Origin: Rhodobiaceae bacterium
Lineage (GTDB): Bacteria; Pseudomonadota; Alphaproteobacteria; Rhizobiales; Tepidamorphaceae
Length of the DNA: 64,000 nucleotides
NCBI GenBank assembly: GCA_020637895.1
Contig: JACKJP010000003.1
Coordinates: forward strand, 248,001 to 312,000
Direction of reading: 5' to 3'
In this document: positions 9,033 through 17,244 of the stretch, piece after piece
Numbering within the stretch: the first letter of the stretch is position 1
Layout of the letters: the number at the start of each line of letters is the position of its first letter
Notes under the pieces: model-generated
Databases searched by the model: none
Seen by the model: only the letters and a program-made list of their open reading frames with translations
Told to the model about the DNA's origin: nothing
Made by a program: the position numbers and the translations under genes

Positions 9033-9944
9033 TTGGCTAGCATCCCGGCGAGCATCGACGAGGCCTCGGCGCTTCTCGCCGACCACGGCTATATCGCCGA
9101 TCGGTCGCTGGCGACGGTGCTATTCCTGTCGCTACGACTGCAGAGACCCCTGTTTCTTGAAGGCGAGGCCGGTGTCGGGAAGACCGAGATCGCGAAGGTC
9201 CTCGCGGAAGGCCTGGGCCGCAGGCTGATCCGGCTGCAATGCTATGAGGGCCTCGACGTATCGAGCGCGCTTTATGAATGGAACTATGCGGCGCAGATGA
9301 TCGAGATCCGGCTGGCCGAAGCTAGCGGGATCGACGATCGGGACAGGCTGTCCGACGACGTCTTCGCGGAAAAATTCCTGATACGCCGACCGCTGCTCGA
9401 GGCGCTGTCTCCTGACGAGCGCGGGGCGCCGATCCTGCTTATCGACGAACTTGACCGGACCGACGCGGCGTTCGAGGCCTTTCTGCTGGAAGTGCTGTCG
9501 GACTTTCAGGTCACCATCCCGGAGATTGGAGTCGTCAAGGCGTCCGAACCGCCCATCGTCGTCATCACTTCCAACCGGACGCGCGAAGTTCATGACGCAC
9601 TGAAACGGCGGTGCCTCTATCACTGGCTGGATTATCCCGATGCGGAACGCGAACAGGCGATCCTGAAGAGCCGCCAGCCCGGCATTCCGGAGACGCTGAC
9701 AAGGGCGATCGTCAGTTTCGTTCAGGCGCTCAGGCAGGAAGATCTCTTCAAGGCGCCTGGCATCGCCGAGACGCTAGATTGGGCGGCCGCGCTCAGCGAA
9801 CTCGACGCAGTAACGCTGGAGCCGTCGCTGGTTGCCGATACGCTTGGCGTCCTGCTGAAATATCAGGACGATATCGTCCGCATGAGCGAGGGCGAGACCG
9901 CCCGCATCCTGCAGGGAATTGGCGGTCAGAAGCGGAAGGCCTGA
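9033..9944 (+). CDS. coxD: MoxR-type AAA+ ATPase (CoxD-like)
   Basis: A 303-residue AAA+ protein with Walker A GEAGVGKTEIAK near residue 44, Walker B ILLIDELDRTD near 134 and sensor region VVITSNRTREVHDALKRRC. CoxD in Oligotropha helps install sulfur and copper at the CODH Mo centre, and MoxR proteins work with VWA partners such as the next gene. The start is TTG at 9033, chosen because GAGGAG lies 10 bases upstream and no ATG precedes the conserved N-terminus. Confidence 0.88.
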   Translation: MASIPASIDEASALLADHGYIADRSLATVLFLSLRLQRPLFLEGEAGVGKTEIAKVLAEGLGRRLIRLQCYEGLDVSSALYEWNYAAQMIEIRLAEASGIDDRDRLSDDVFAEKFLIRRPLLEALSPDERGAPILLIDELDRTDAAFEAFLLEVLSDFQVTIPEIGVVKASEPPIVVITSNRTREVHDALKRRCLYHWLDYPDAEREQAILKSRQPGIPETLTRAIVSFVQALRQEDLFKAPGIAETLDWAAALSELDAVTLEPSLVADTLGVLLKYQDDIVRMSEGETARILQGIGGQKRKA

Positions 9945-9947
9945 GCC

Positions 9948-11129
9948 ATGGTGGCGGAACGCGGCAGGCTTGCGGAAAATATCGTCATCTTCGCCCGGTC
10001 GTTGCGTGTCGCCGGGCTGAAGATCGGTCCTGCCGCTGTTGCTGACGCAGTCGCGGCCGTTGCGGCAGGCGGGCTTTCGCGCCGCGAGGATTTTTTCTGG
10101 ATACTGCACAGCAGCTTCGTCAGGCGGCGCGAGGACAGCGCTGTCTTTCGCGAGGCGTTCGAGCTGTTCTGGCGGCATCGCGGCCTGCTCCAGGGCCTCA
10201 CCGGAATGACGGCGGCGGTGCCAGAAATCGAACCTTCGGCAGAAGAGTTCGCCAGGAGCCAGAAGCCGCGCCGGCGCGTGGCCGATGCGTTCGCGGCCGA
10301 AGCGCGCGGACAACAGCAGAAAATCGAAACCGAGTACGACATGCGCGAGACGCAGTCAGCGGACGAAGTGCTTCGGACGAAGGATTTCGCCGAGATGACG
10401 GCGGCCGAAATCGATGAGGCGCGCAAGGCCGTCGCACGCCTCGTGCTGCCGGACGACAGGGTACGGAAGCGGCGGCACATGGCCGCAGCGAAGGGACGGC
10501 GCATCGACATGCGCGCGACGATGCGCGGTGCGCCCGGTGCGGGGGGCGCAATGCGGCTCAAATGGCAGGCGCCGCGTGTCGAAGCGCCTCCGCTTGTGGC
10601 GATCCTCGATATTTCGGGTTCGATGAGCGATTACAGCAGGATGATGCTGCATTTTCTCCATGCGCTTTCACAGCGGCGCGAGGTGCATACATTCCTGTTT
10701 GGTACGCGCTTTTCCAATGTCACGCGGGCGCTTTCGCGCAAGGATGTGGATGCGGCGCTGGCTGCCTGCGCGGCGCAGGTACCGGACTGGTCCGGCGGCA
10801 CGCGGATTGCCTCCGCACTCCATACCTTCAATCGCTATTGGTCGCGGCGCGTGCTCGGGCGAGGCGCTGTCGTGTTGCTGGTGACCGACGGCCTTGAACG
10901 GGATGAGACGGCCCATCTCGGCTTCGAAATGGACCGCCTCGGACGCTCGTGCCGTCGGCTGATATGGCTCAATCCGCTTCTGCGATATGATGGTTTCGAG
11001 GCGAGGGCCGCGGGCATCAAGGCGATGCTGCCACATGTCGATGATTTTCGGACTGTTCACAATCTCGCGGCCATTACCGATATATGCAGGGCGCTCGCCG
11101 GCGATGCGCCAGCTTCGGCGGCGGCCTGA
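9948..11129 (+). CDS. coxE: VWA domain protein (CoxE-like)
   Basis: A 393-residue protein. The C-terminal half is a von Willebrand A domain with the metal-ion site DISGSMSDYSR near residue 223, followed by VTDGLERDE. The N-terminal half is a mostly helical region with a basic stretch (RKRRHMAAAKGRR near 165). MoxR/VWA pairs act as metal-centre insertion or activation chaperones; CoxE is the CODH example. It follows the AAA gene by 3 bases. Confidence 0.88.
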   Translation: MVAERGRLAENIVIFARSLRVAGLKIGPAAVADAVAAVAAGGLSRREDFFWILHSSFVRRREDSAVFREAFELFWRHRGLLQGLTGMTAAVPEIEPSAEEFARSQKPRRRVADAFAAEARGQQQKIETEYDMRETQSADEVLRTKDFAEMTAAEIDEARKAVARLVLPDDRVRKRRHMAAAKGRRIDMRATMRGAPGAGGAMRLKWQAPRVEAPPLVAILDISGSMSDYSRMMLHFLHALSQRREVHTFLFGTRFSNVTRALSRKDVDAALAACAAQVPDWSGGTRIASALHTFNRYWSRRVLGRGAVVLLVTDGLERDETAHLGFEMDRLGRSCRRLIWLNPLLRYDGFEARAAGIKAMLPHVDDFRTVHNLAAITDICRALAGDAPASAAA

Positions 11130-11150
11130 GGGCCTTAGGAGAGATGTGCC

Positions 11151-11471
11151 ATGAGCAGTGAAAACGATCCCATCGAGATTGCCCGCGCCTGGACCGGCGA
11201 AGGCCGCAAAGTGGCGATTGCAACAGTAATCGAGACCTGGGGATCGGCGCCCAGGCCAGTCGGGTCTCATCTGGTGATCGACGACGAAGGCCGGTTCGAG
11301 GGGTCGGTGTCCGGCGGTTGCGTCGAAGGCGAAGTCATCGCAGAAGCTGCCGATGCCATCGCCAGCGGCAAGCGCAAGCTGCTCGAATTCGGCGTCGCGG
11401 ACGAAACGGCGTGGCGAGTCGGCCTTTCCTGCGGCGGGCGCATTCGCGTCATGGTCGAGCCGGTCAGCTGA
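11151..11471 (+). CDS. XdhC/CoxI family protein, N-terminal-domain form
   Basis: A 106-residue protein that consists only of the XdhC_CoxI N-terminal domain: TVIETWGSAPRPVGSHLVI, SGGCVEGEV and GLSCGGRIRVMVEP, including the Cys residues typical of the family. XdhC proteins bind molybdopterin cofactor and help its sulfuration and insertion. Its stop overlaps the ATG of the next XdhC gene by one base, so the two probably act as a pair, equal to one full-length XdhC split in two. Confidence 0.85.
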   Translation: MSSENDPIEIARAWTGEGRKVAIATVIETWGSAPRPVGSHLVIDDEGRFEGSVSGGCVEGEVIAEAADAIASGKRKLLEFGVADETAWRVGLSCGGRIRVMVEPVS

Positions 11472-12157
11472 TGGACAGGGCAATACTGGACGCGCTGGGT
11501 GTCGAGCGCCGGGCACGGCGTGCCGCGTTCGTCATTACGCCGCTTGGCGATGGCGAGCCGCGTCTCGTAAAGGCCGCAGAAATTGCCGGCGATCCGGACG
11601 CCGAACGGCTCGCGACCGCGCTGCGTGATGGCAGAAGCCGCCTGATCGAGGACGATAGAGGTGCGCGTTTCATCGATGCGCACATTCCCGAGGCGCGGCT
11701 TGTCGTCATTGGCGCCGTTCATATTTCCCAGATGCTTTATCCGATGGCGATCGCGGCCGGCTACGACGTGACGATCATCGATCCGCGCACGGCCTTTGCG
11801 ACGCCGGAACGCTTTGCAGGCGTGAAACTCGTTGAAAAATGGCCGCAGGAGGTGCTGGGCGAGGCTGGTCTCGACAGCCATTCGGCCGTGGTCGCGCTAA
11901 CTCATGATCCGAAGATCGACGATCCGGCACTGATCGCCGCGCTGAGGGCCGATTGCTTCTATATAGGCGCACTCGGCAGCCGCAAGACGCACGGGCGCCG
12001 CGTCGAGCGGCTGGCCGCTGAGGGCTTCAGCGACACCGACATAGGCAAGATACATGCGCCCGTCGGTCTCGATATCGGGGCCGTGTCGCCCGCTGAAATC
12101 GCCATCGCGATCCTTGCCGAGATTACCGCCGTGCGACGCAAGGGGCCGGGGGCATGA
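11471..12157 (+). CDS. XdhC family protein, Rossmann-domain form
   Basis: A 228-residue XdhC family protein. After a short N-terminal part it carries the C-terminal Rossmann-like domain: VVIGAVHISQMLYPMA near residue 79, ALTHDPKIDDPALIAAL near 138, FYIGALGSRKTHGRR near 163 and a Gly/Pro-rich HAPVGLDIGAVSPAEIA. It is expected to take part in Mo-cofactor insertion into the hydroxylase encoded in this cluster. It overlaps the upstream gene by one base and the downstream gene by four. Confidence 0.87.
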   Translation: MDRAILDALGVERRARRAAFVITPLGDGEPRLVKAAEIAGDPDAERLATALRDGRSRLIEDDRGARFIDAHIPEARLVVIGAVHISQMLYPMAIAAGYDVTIIDPRTAFATPERFAGVKLVEKWPQEVLGEAGLDSHSAVVALTHDPKIDDPALIAALRADCFYIGALGSRKTHGRRVERLAAEGFSDTDIGKIHAPVGLDIGAVSPAEIAIAILAEITAVRRKGPGA

Positions 12158-13740
12158 AATTCGGCCCTGTCCCGACGGACGAGGCGGCCGGGACCATCCT
12201 CGCGCATGGCCTTTCGGCAGGTTCACTCCGGTTGAAGAAAGGGACGCGGCTTCAGGCCGAGCACGTGGCGGCGCTGCGCGAGGCAGGTATTGCGGAAATC
12301 ACGGTGGCTCGCCTCGATGCCGGCGATCTGGGTGAAGATGAGGCCGCTGCTCTCCTTGCCAAAGGCGCTGCCGGGATCGGTATCAGGGTCGACGCGGCAG
12401 CGACCGGACGCGTCAATCTTTTTGCCGAACACGACGGCATGTTCGTGCCGGACACGGACGCGATAAACGCGATGAACCGCATCGATCCGGGCATCACGAT
12501 CGCTACGCTCCCTGCTTTTCGAAAAGTCGTCGCCGGTGAAATGGTGGCGACGATCAAGATCATTCCCTATGCGGTCCCGGGCGAGGCCGTATCGCGCGCC
12601 GGCGATGCGGGCGGCCGGTGCCTTGAGGTTCGTCGCTGGCAATCCGTGCGCGCCGCCCTGATCCAGACCGCCGGCGACGGTACCCAGGACAAGGTGCTCG
12701 ACAAGACGCGCCGCGTCACAGAGGAGCGTTTGAAAGGCTCGGGTTCCGCGCTCGTCGGCGAATGGCGGGTGCCGCATGAAGCCACAGCCGTAGCCGGAGC
12801 AATTGCGGAAGCGCGGAACAAGAACGCGGACTTCTTTCTGCTTTTCGGGCTGAGTGCGATCAGCGACGAAGACGATGTCATCCCGCGGGCGCTGCGCGAG
12901 GCGGGCGGCGAAGTCGTTCATTTCGGCATGCCAGTCGATCCAGGCAACCTCCTGATGCTCGGCATATTGGACGGGATGCCAGTTCTGGGGGCGCCCGGCT
13001 GCGCGCGCAGCCCGCGCGAAAACGGGTTCGACTGGGTCCTGGAAAGGCTGCTTGCCGGACTGACTGTGACCGCCAATGATGTGACGGGCATGGGGGTTGG
13101 CGGTCTTTTGATGGAGATCGTATCGCGCCCGCAGCCGCGAGAGGTTGGCGCGGGCGGCGGCGTTGCGGCCATCGTGCTGGCGGCGGGACGCTCAAGCCGT
13201 ATGGAAGGCGGTTTCAAGCTGACTGAAAGGCTTCATGGCGAGACGCTGGCCGGCCACGCCGTGCGTGCAGCGCTTCAGGGCGGAGCTGACGAGGTCATTG
13301 TTGTCACCGGTCACCGCGCCGATGATGTGCGCAGGGCGGTTAAAGGCTTCAACGTGCGCACTGTCCATAACGACAGCTATGAGAGCGGGCTTTCTTCTTC
13401 TCTTCGTGCCGGCGTCATGGCCGTGCCGGACGGGTTTGCCGGAGCGCTTGTCATGCTGTCCGACATGCCCGGCGTTACCGCGCCGCTCGTCTCTTCGATG
13501 ATTGCCACGTTCAGGGAAGCGCCCACGCGGGTCACGGTGCCTGTCCGCGACGGCCGACGCGGAAATCCGGTGCTTTTTCCAGTACGGCTTTTCCCCGCGC
13601 TGTCGGCGCTGGAAGGCGATACCGGCGCGCGGCGTCTGGTGGACGCGGAGAGCGAGGTCAACGAGGTGGCGGCCGCCGACGATGGCATATTTCTGGATAT
13701 CGACACGCCTGCGGCTCTCGCGGCCGCGCGGGGAGAATAA
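12154..13740 (+). CDS. Molybdopterin-binding (MoeA-like) / MobA-like nucleotidyltransferase fusion
   Basis: A 528-residue two-domain protein. Residues 1 to about 325 are a MoeA/MogA-like molybdopterin-binding region (GLSAGSLRLKKGTRL at the N-terminus, then an MPT-binding-like domain around residues 170-290). From about residue 335 a MobA/NTP-transferase domain starts with AAIVLAAGRSSRM and continues with LVMLSDMPGV, the metal/NTP-binding Asp motif. Such fusions occur in CODH-type clusters and probably make the cytidine dinucleotide form of the cofactor for the hydroxylase. It closes the cluster, overlapping xdhC by 4 bases. Confidence 0.85.
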   Translation: MKFGPVPTDEAAGTILAHGLSAGSLRLKKGTRLQAEHVAALREAGIAEITVARLDAGDLGEDEAAALLAKGAAGIGIRVDAAATGRVNLFAEHDGMFVPDTDAINAMNRIDPGITIATLPAFRKVVAGEMVATIKIIPYAVPGEAVSRAGDAGGRCLEVRRWQSVRAALIQTAGDGTQDKVLDKTRRVTEERLKGSGSALVGEWRVPHEATAVAGAIAEARNKNADFFLLFGLSAISDEDDVIPRALREAGGEVVHFGMPVDPGNLLMLGILDGMPVLGAPGCARSPRENGFDWVLERLLAGLTVTANDVTGMGVGGLLMEIVSRPQPREVGAGGGVAAIVLAAGRSSRMEGGFKLTERLHGETLAGHAVRAALQGGADEVIVVTGHRADDVRRAVKGFNVRTVHNDSYESGLSSSLRAGVMAVPDGFAGALVMLSDMPGVTAPLVSSMIATFREAPTRVTVPVRDGRRGNPVLFPVRLFPALSALEGDTGARRLVDAESEVNEVAAADDGIFLDIDTPAALAAARGE

Positions 13741-13866
13741 TCTGGCAGCACTCCTGACCGAATGCTGCTAATCAATTGATTTTGCTATATGATTTCCATT
13801 TTTGCGTTGTCTTAAAGAAATATCGTGGCATCATCAAGCTGTCGCATTCGTTCAGCGGGGTGATTC

Positions 13867-14136
13867 ATGGTTGCCATCGAGTTCGAGAAGCAGTTGCGCG
13901 GCTACGGTCTGACGACCGCCGAGATCCTCTACCGTATGCCGGACCACTTGCATCTGCTGCAGGCCTATCTGTGGCAGGAGTACGATACGGCGCCGGACTT
14001 TCCGGTTCTGCGAGGCTTTCTGGAGTTCTGGGAGCGCGAACTGGAGGGGCCGCTCCACACGGTAAAGGTCGCGCATCGCAAGCTCATATCTCCGGCGCAA
14101 TTCCGCCCGGTCGACGGACTTTTCCGTCTGCACTGA
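13867..14136 (+). CDS. Usg-like protein
   Basis: An 89-residue protein matching the short Usg family found in Alphaproteobacteria (LTTAEILYRMPDHLHLLQ, FLEFWERELEGPLHTVKVAH). Function is unknown; the name comes from a gene once noted near hisT/truA in E. coli and does not predict activity. The ATG at 13867 lies 126 bases after the cox-type cluster, with an AT-rich gap (13741-13866) that probably holds its promoter. Confidence 0.8.
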   Translation: MVAIEFEKQLRGYGLTTAEILYRMPDHLHLLQAYLWQEYDTAPDFPVLRGFLEFWERELEGPLHTVKVAHRKLISPAQFRPVDGLFRLH

Positions 14137-14218
14137 CGCCTTGTGGCCCTGCTCGCCGTGGCGGGCGACGTGGATTGAGCCTATATCTTGCGTTGCTGTC
14201 AGAAAGGACGGGGACGCG

Positions 14219-14629
14219 ATGAGCGAGTTGCAACATTCAATCGGCGAAGTCGCCTCGGCCACGGGGCTGCCCGCCAAGACGATACGCTACTACGAGGACA
14301 TCGGCCTCGTCAGTCCGGCACGCGGCGAAAACGGATACCGCTCGTTCGGATCGCGCGACATCGACATGCTCAAGTTTCTCGGCCGGGCGCGCTCGCTGGG
14401 GTTTTCCATCGAGGACTGCCGAAAGCTCGTCTCGCTCTACAGGGACCGCGAACGCTCCAGCGCCGATGTGCGAAAGCTGGCACTTCAGCGGATCGGCGAG
14501 ATCGATCGCAAGCTTGCCGAATTGAAGGGGCTGCGGGCGACGCTGTCCGAACTTGCCAGGGCCTGCCACGGCGACGACCGCCCCGACTGCCCGATCCTCG
14601 ACGATCTTTCAGGTCACGCCGACCAATAG
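14219..14629 (+). CDS. cueR: MerR-family Cu(I)-responsive regulator CueR
   Basis: A 136-residue MerR family regulator. The winged HTH is at residues 6-75 (IGEVASATGLPAKTIRYYED, then ARGENGYRSF), then a dimer helix, then the metal loop C-x7-C (CHGDDRPDC), the spacing that defines Cu(I)/Ag(I)-sensing CueR proteins. It normally activates a copper ATPase or chaperone gene, but none lies beside it here. ATG at 14219 was chosen over longer frames because it begins the family N-terminus. Its last codons overlap the convergent Anbu gene by 16 bases. Confidence 0.88.
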   Translation: MSELQHSIGEVASATGLPAKTIRYYEDIGLVSPARGENGYRSFGSRDIDMLKFLGRARSLGFSIEDCRKLVSLYRDRERSSADVRKLALQRIGEIDRKLAELKGLRATLSELARACHGDDRPDCPILDDLSGHADQ

Positions 14630-15357
14630 GGCGGGGCGGGGATATTGACCTGCGCCTCGCGCAAAGCCCTCGACCAGCGCTCGCGAAGATCGGCGAAGTA
14701 CGGTTCCTCGCGCGTGATCCGGTAATTGAGATCGGCCTTGAGCGTGTCGCGGCGATAGACGGCGACATCGATCGGCAGGCCGACCGCCAGATTACTGCGC
14801 ATGGTGGAGTCCATCGAAATCAGGGCCAGCTTGAGGCCCTGTTCCAGCGAAGTCGTAAATTGCGCTGCGCGATCGAGGATCGGCTTGCCGTATTTATGTT
14901 CGCCGATCTGAAGGAAGGGTGTGTCCGCTGTCGCCTCGATGAAATTGCCGGCTGCGTAAAGCTGGAACAGGCGTGTCCGTCCCTTGCGGATCTGACCGCC
15001 AAGCAGGATCGATACGTCAAAGCTCGCCTGTTGTTGCTGCAACGAAGGACCGTCGATCCGGTAGACTTCACGGATTGCCTTGCCGACAAGCTGTGCGCAG
15101 TTGAACATCGATCCGACGGACCAGATCGTCTGCTCCTCGCCGGTGCGTGGATCCTCCAGTCCCTCGGTAAGAAGACTGAGGATCGCCTGGCTCACGGCAA
15201 GATTGCCGGCCGTTGCCATGGCAACGAACCGGTCGCCCGGCTTTTCGAAAATGTGAAGCTTGCGGAAGGTCGCGATATTGTCGAGACCGGCATTGGTGCG
15301 CGTATCGGCAATCATGACGAGGCCGTCCTGCAGCAACAGGCCAACGCAGTAGGTCAT
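14614..15357 (-). CDS. Anbu, proteasome-like peptidase
   Basis: A 247-residue protein of the Anbu family, the bacterial proteasome/HslV homologue. The mature catalytic Thr follows Met (MTYCVGLLLQDGLVMIADTRTNAG), with the Asp/Arg signature ADTRTNAG near residue 17 and a GG-containing ILLGGQI near 117. It is the last gene of an operon with transglutaminase, alpha-E and ATP-grasp genes, the standard Anbu neighbourhood. Biochemical role is still poorly known; a peptide ligase plus peptidase pathway has been proposed for such clusters. Confidence 0.87.
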   Translation of the reverse strand: MTYCVGLLLQDGLVMIADTRTNAGLDNIATFRKLHIFEKPGDRFVAMATAGNLAVSQAILSLLTEGLEDPRTGEEQTIWSVGSMFNCAQLVGKAIREVYRIDGPSLQQQQASFDVSILLGGQIRKGRTRLFQLYAAGNFIEATADTPFLQIGEHKYGKPILDRAAQFTTSLEQGLKLALISMDSTMRSNLAVGLPIDVAVYRRDTLKADLNYRITREEPYFADLRERWSRALREAQVNIPAPPYWSA

Positions 15358-15460
15358 GGCGCCCCGAAACCCCTTAAAACGCGATCGCGACTAGATGATT
15401 ATCCGTATGACACGATTCCGGCAATCGGAATTGGAAGGCGCGGCGCGATGCCGCAAGTGA

Positions 15461-16270
15461 TCATTGCTGCTGGCTGCCGGTGACATTGACGCCTACCGAC
15501 ATCGCCTCCTCGATGCCACCCGCCTGAACGCCACGGACCGGTGCCGCATCGAGATAGTCGAGGCCAACCGCGACGCGGACGTAGGATTCGCCCGGGCACG
15601 TGTTGTTGGCAGGGTCGAACGCAACCCAGCCCAGGTCGGGAACGAACACTTCCGCCCATGCATGGCCGGCCTCGTGGTCCGTCGCGCCGTCGCCATGGAC
15701 GAAATAACCACTGACATATCGCGCCGGGATGGCGAGGCTCCGTGCCGCGGTAATGAACAGGTGCGCGAAGTCCTGACAGACGCCCTGGCCGGCGGCGAGT
15801 GCCTCGGCGGCCGTGGTTGTCGTGTCGGTTGCCTTCTTGTCGAATTCGACAGCCTCGCCGACGGCATGCATCAGCGCGTGCGCGGCATCCAGCGGATTGT
15901 CACCGGCGCATTTTCGCGCAAGGCGGCGGATGGCGGCATCCGCAGTCGTGAGGCCGGTCTGGCGGAGGAACAGTGGCAGGGGCAGGCGTTCCGCAGTGCC
16001 GGCGACGACGCCATTGGTCTCTTCCGTCTCGACCGATCCCTCGATCCGGACCTTCAGGTTTTCGATGGGTCCGGTGGCCGTGAAGGTGTGCGTGATATTG
16101 CCGAAGGAATCCTCGTGTTCGACGAGACGGCAATCCTGGTCAATATCGATATTCCAGAACTGTACATATTGGCCGCGATGATTTCGCGGCGTCAGGCGCA
16201 GGATCTGAACGACCTGCCGGGCCGGGTGGTCATAGGTGTACCGTGTCTCGTGGACCACGTTGATATGCAT
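15461..16270 (-). CDS. Transglutaminase-like family protein (Anbu operon)
   Basis: A 269-residue protein. N-terminal bacterial transglutaminase-like segment (HETRYTYDHPARQVVQILRL) is followed by the catalytic core: Cys in GVCQDFAHLF near residue 153, His in GHAWAEVFVP near 208 and Asp in WVAFDPANN near 222. These proteases/amidases occur with alpha-E and ATP-grasp partners. A 103-base gap to the Anbu gene separates them; the alpha-E gene is 17 bases upstream. Confidence 0.88.
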   Translation of the reverse strand: MHINVVHETRYTYDHPARQVVQILRLTPRNHRGQYVQFWNIDIDQDCRLVEHEDSFGNITHTFTATGPIENLKVRIEGSVETEETNGVVAGTAERLPLPLFLRQTGLTTADAAIRRLARKCAGDNPLDAAHALMHAVGEAVEFDKKATDTTTTAAEALAAGQGVCQDFAHLFITAARSLAIPARYVSGYFVHGDGATDHEAGHAWAEVFVPDLGWVAFDPANNTCPGESYVRVAVGLDYLDAAPVRGVQAGGIEEAMSVGVNVTGSQQQ

Positions 16271-16287
16271 CGCTCAACCCGACCTGC

Positions 16288-17229
16288 TCAGCTCAGATAC
16301 TGGTCTGTTATCGCCTGACCGAGCGCATTGTTGTCGTCGATGAAGCCGGACAGGAATTCGTGCATGCCGTTCTGGAAGACGTCATCGATGCGGACGTTCA
16401 GCAACTGGCCGTGCGTACGGCGCACCAACCGTTGCGACGGACCCTGGCGGCCATAGGCGCGCGCGATGGCATCGAGCACGTTGACCATGTTTTCGTAGCA
16501 GCGCGCCATCGACCGTGGCATCTCCCGCCGCAGGATCAACAGGTCAGCGACATTCCACGGCTTCACCGCGTCCCGGTAGATCCAGTGATAAGCGGTGTGG
16601 GCAGAGACCGCGCGCAGCAATGATGACCATTGATAATAGTCCACACCGCCGCCGACCGGTTCCGATTCCGGCAACAGGATATGATACTTCACGTCGAGGA
16701 TGCGTGCCGTATTGTCGGCGCGTTCCAGATAGACGCCGAGCCGTGAAAAATAGAAGGCGTCGTTGCGCAGCATGGTGCGGTAGGCGGAGCCGTCGACCCG
16801 CACGGACACTTCCTTCACCCAATTGATGAAGCGCGACAGGTCGCGAGAGGCAAAGTCTGAACGCTCGAACTTGCGCAGCTCGATCCAACTGCTGTTGATC
16901 GCTTCCCAGATTTCGATCGTAAGGGCGGTTCGAACGGCACGCGCATTGATGCGGGCGCGCTCCAGACACGACCGGATTGAACTCGGATTTTCCGGCGAGA
17001 AGGCCAGAAACTCGAGGACGTTGGCTTCGTTCGCCTCGTCGTAGAGTTCGCTGAATTCGTCCAGAACCGATGCGGTGCGGAGCGCGGACTCCCATTCGTT
17101 CGAGCCTTCGCGGGTCAGCGAGGGCGTGGCAGCAATGCGGGATGTTGCATAGAGGATGCGCGCAAGGCTTTCAGCGCGCTCCACGTAACGCGACATCCAG
17201 AAGAGATTTTCCGCGGTGCGGCTCAGCAT
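16288..17229 (-). CDS. Alpha-E domain protein (Anbu operon)
   Basis: A 313-residue all-helical protein of the alpha-E (DUF403) family, recognised by LSRTAENLFWMSRYVERAESLARIL at the N-terminus and YLERADNTARILDVKYH in the middle. Members always occur with circularly permuted ATP-grasp and transglutaminase genes and are thought to take part in making or handling a peptide-like product. It sits 15 bases after the ATP-grasp gene. Confidence 0.88.
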   Translation of the reverse strand: MLSRTAENLFWMSRYVERAESLARILYATSRIAATPSLTREGSNEWESALRTASVLDEFSELYDEANEANVLEFLAFSPENPSSIRSCLERARINARAVRTALTIEIWEAINSSWIELRKFERSDFASRDLSRFINWVKEVSVRVDGSAYRTMLRNDAFYFSRLGVYLERADNTARILDVKYHILLPESEPVGGGVDYYQWSSLLRAVSAHTAYHWIYRDAVKPWNVADLLILRREMPRSMARCYENMVNVLDAIARAYGRQGPSQRLVRRTHGQLLNVRIDDVFQNGMHEFLSGFIDDNNALGQAITDQYLS

Positions 17230-17244
17230 GGGTTGCCACCGGCT

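Noticed and set aside
14188..15483. 431-codon plus-strand frame
   Set aside because: Covers the out-of-frame end of cueR and the antisense of the Anbu gene; both have strong family support.
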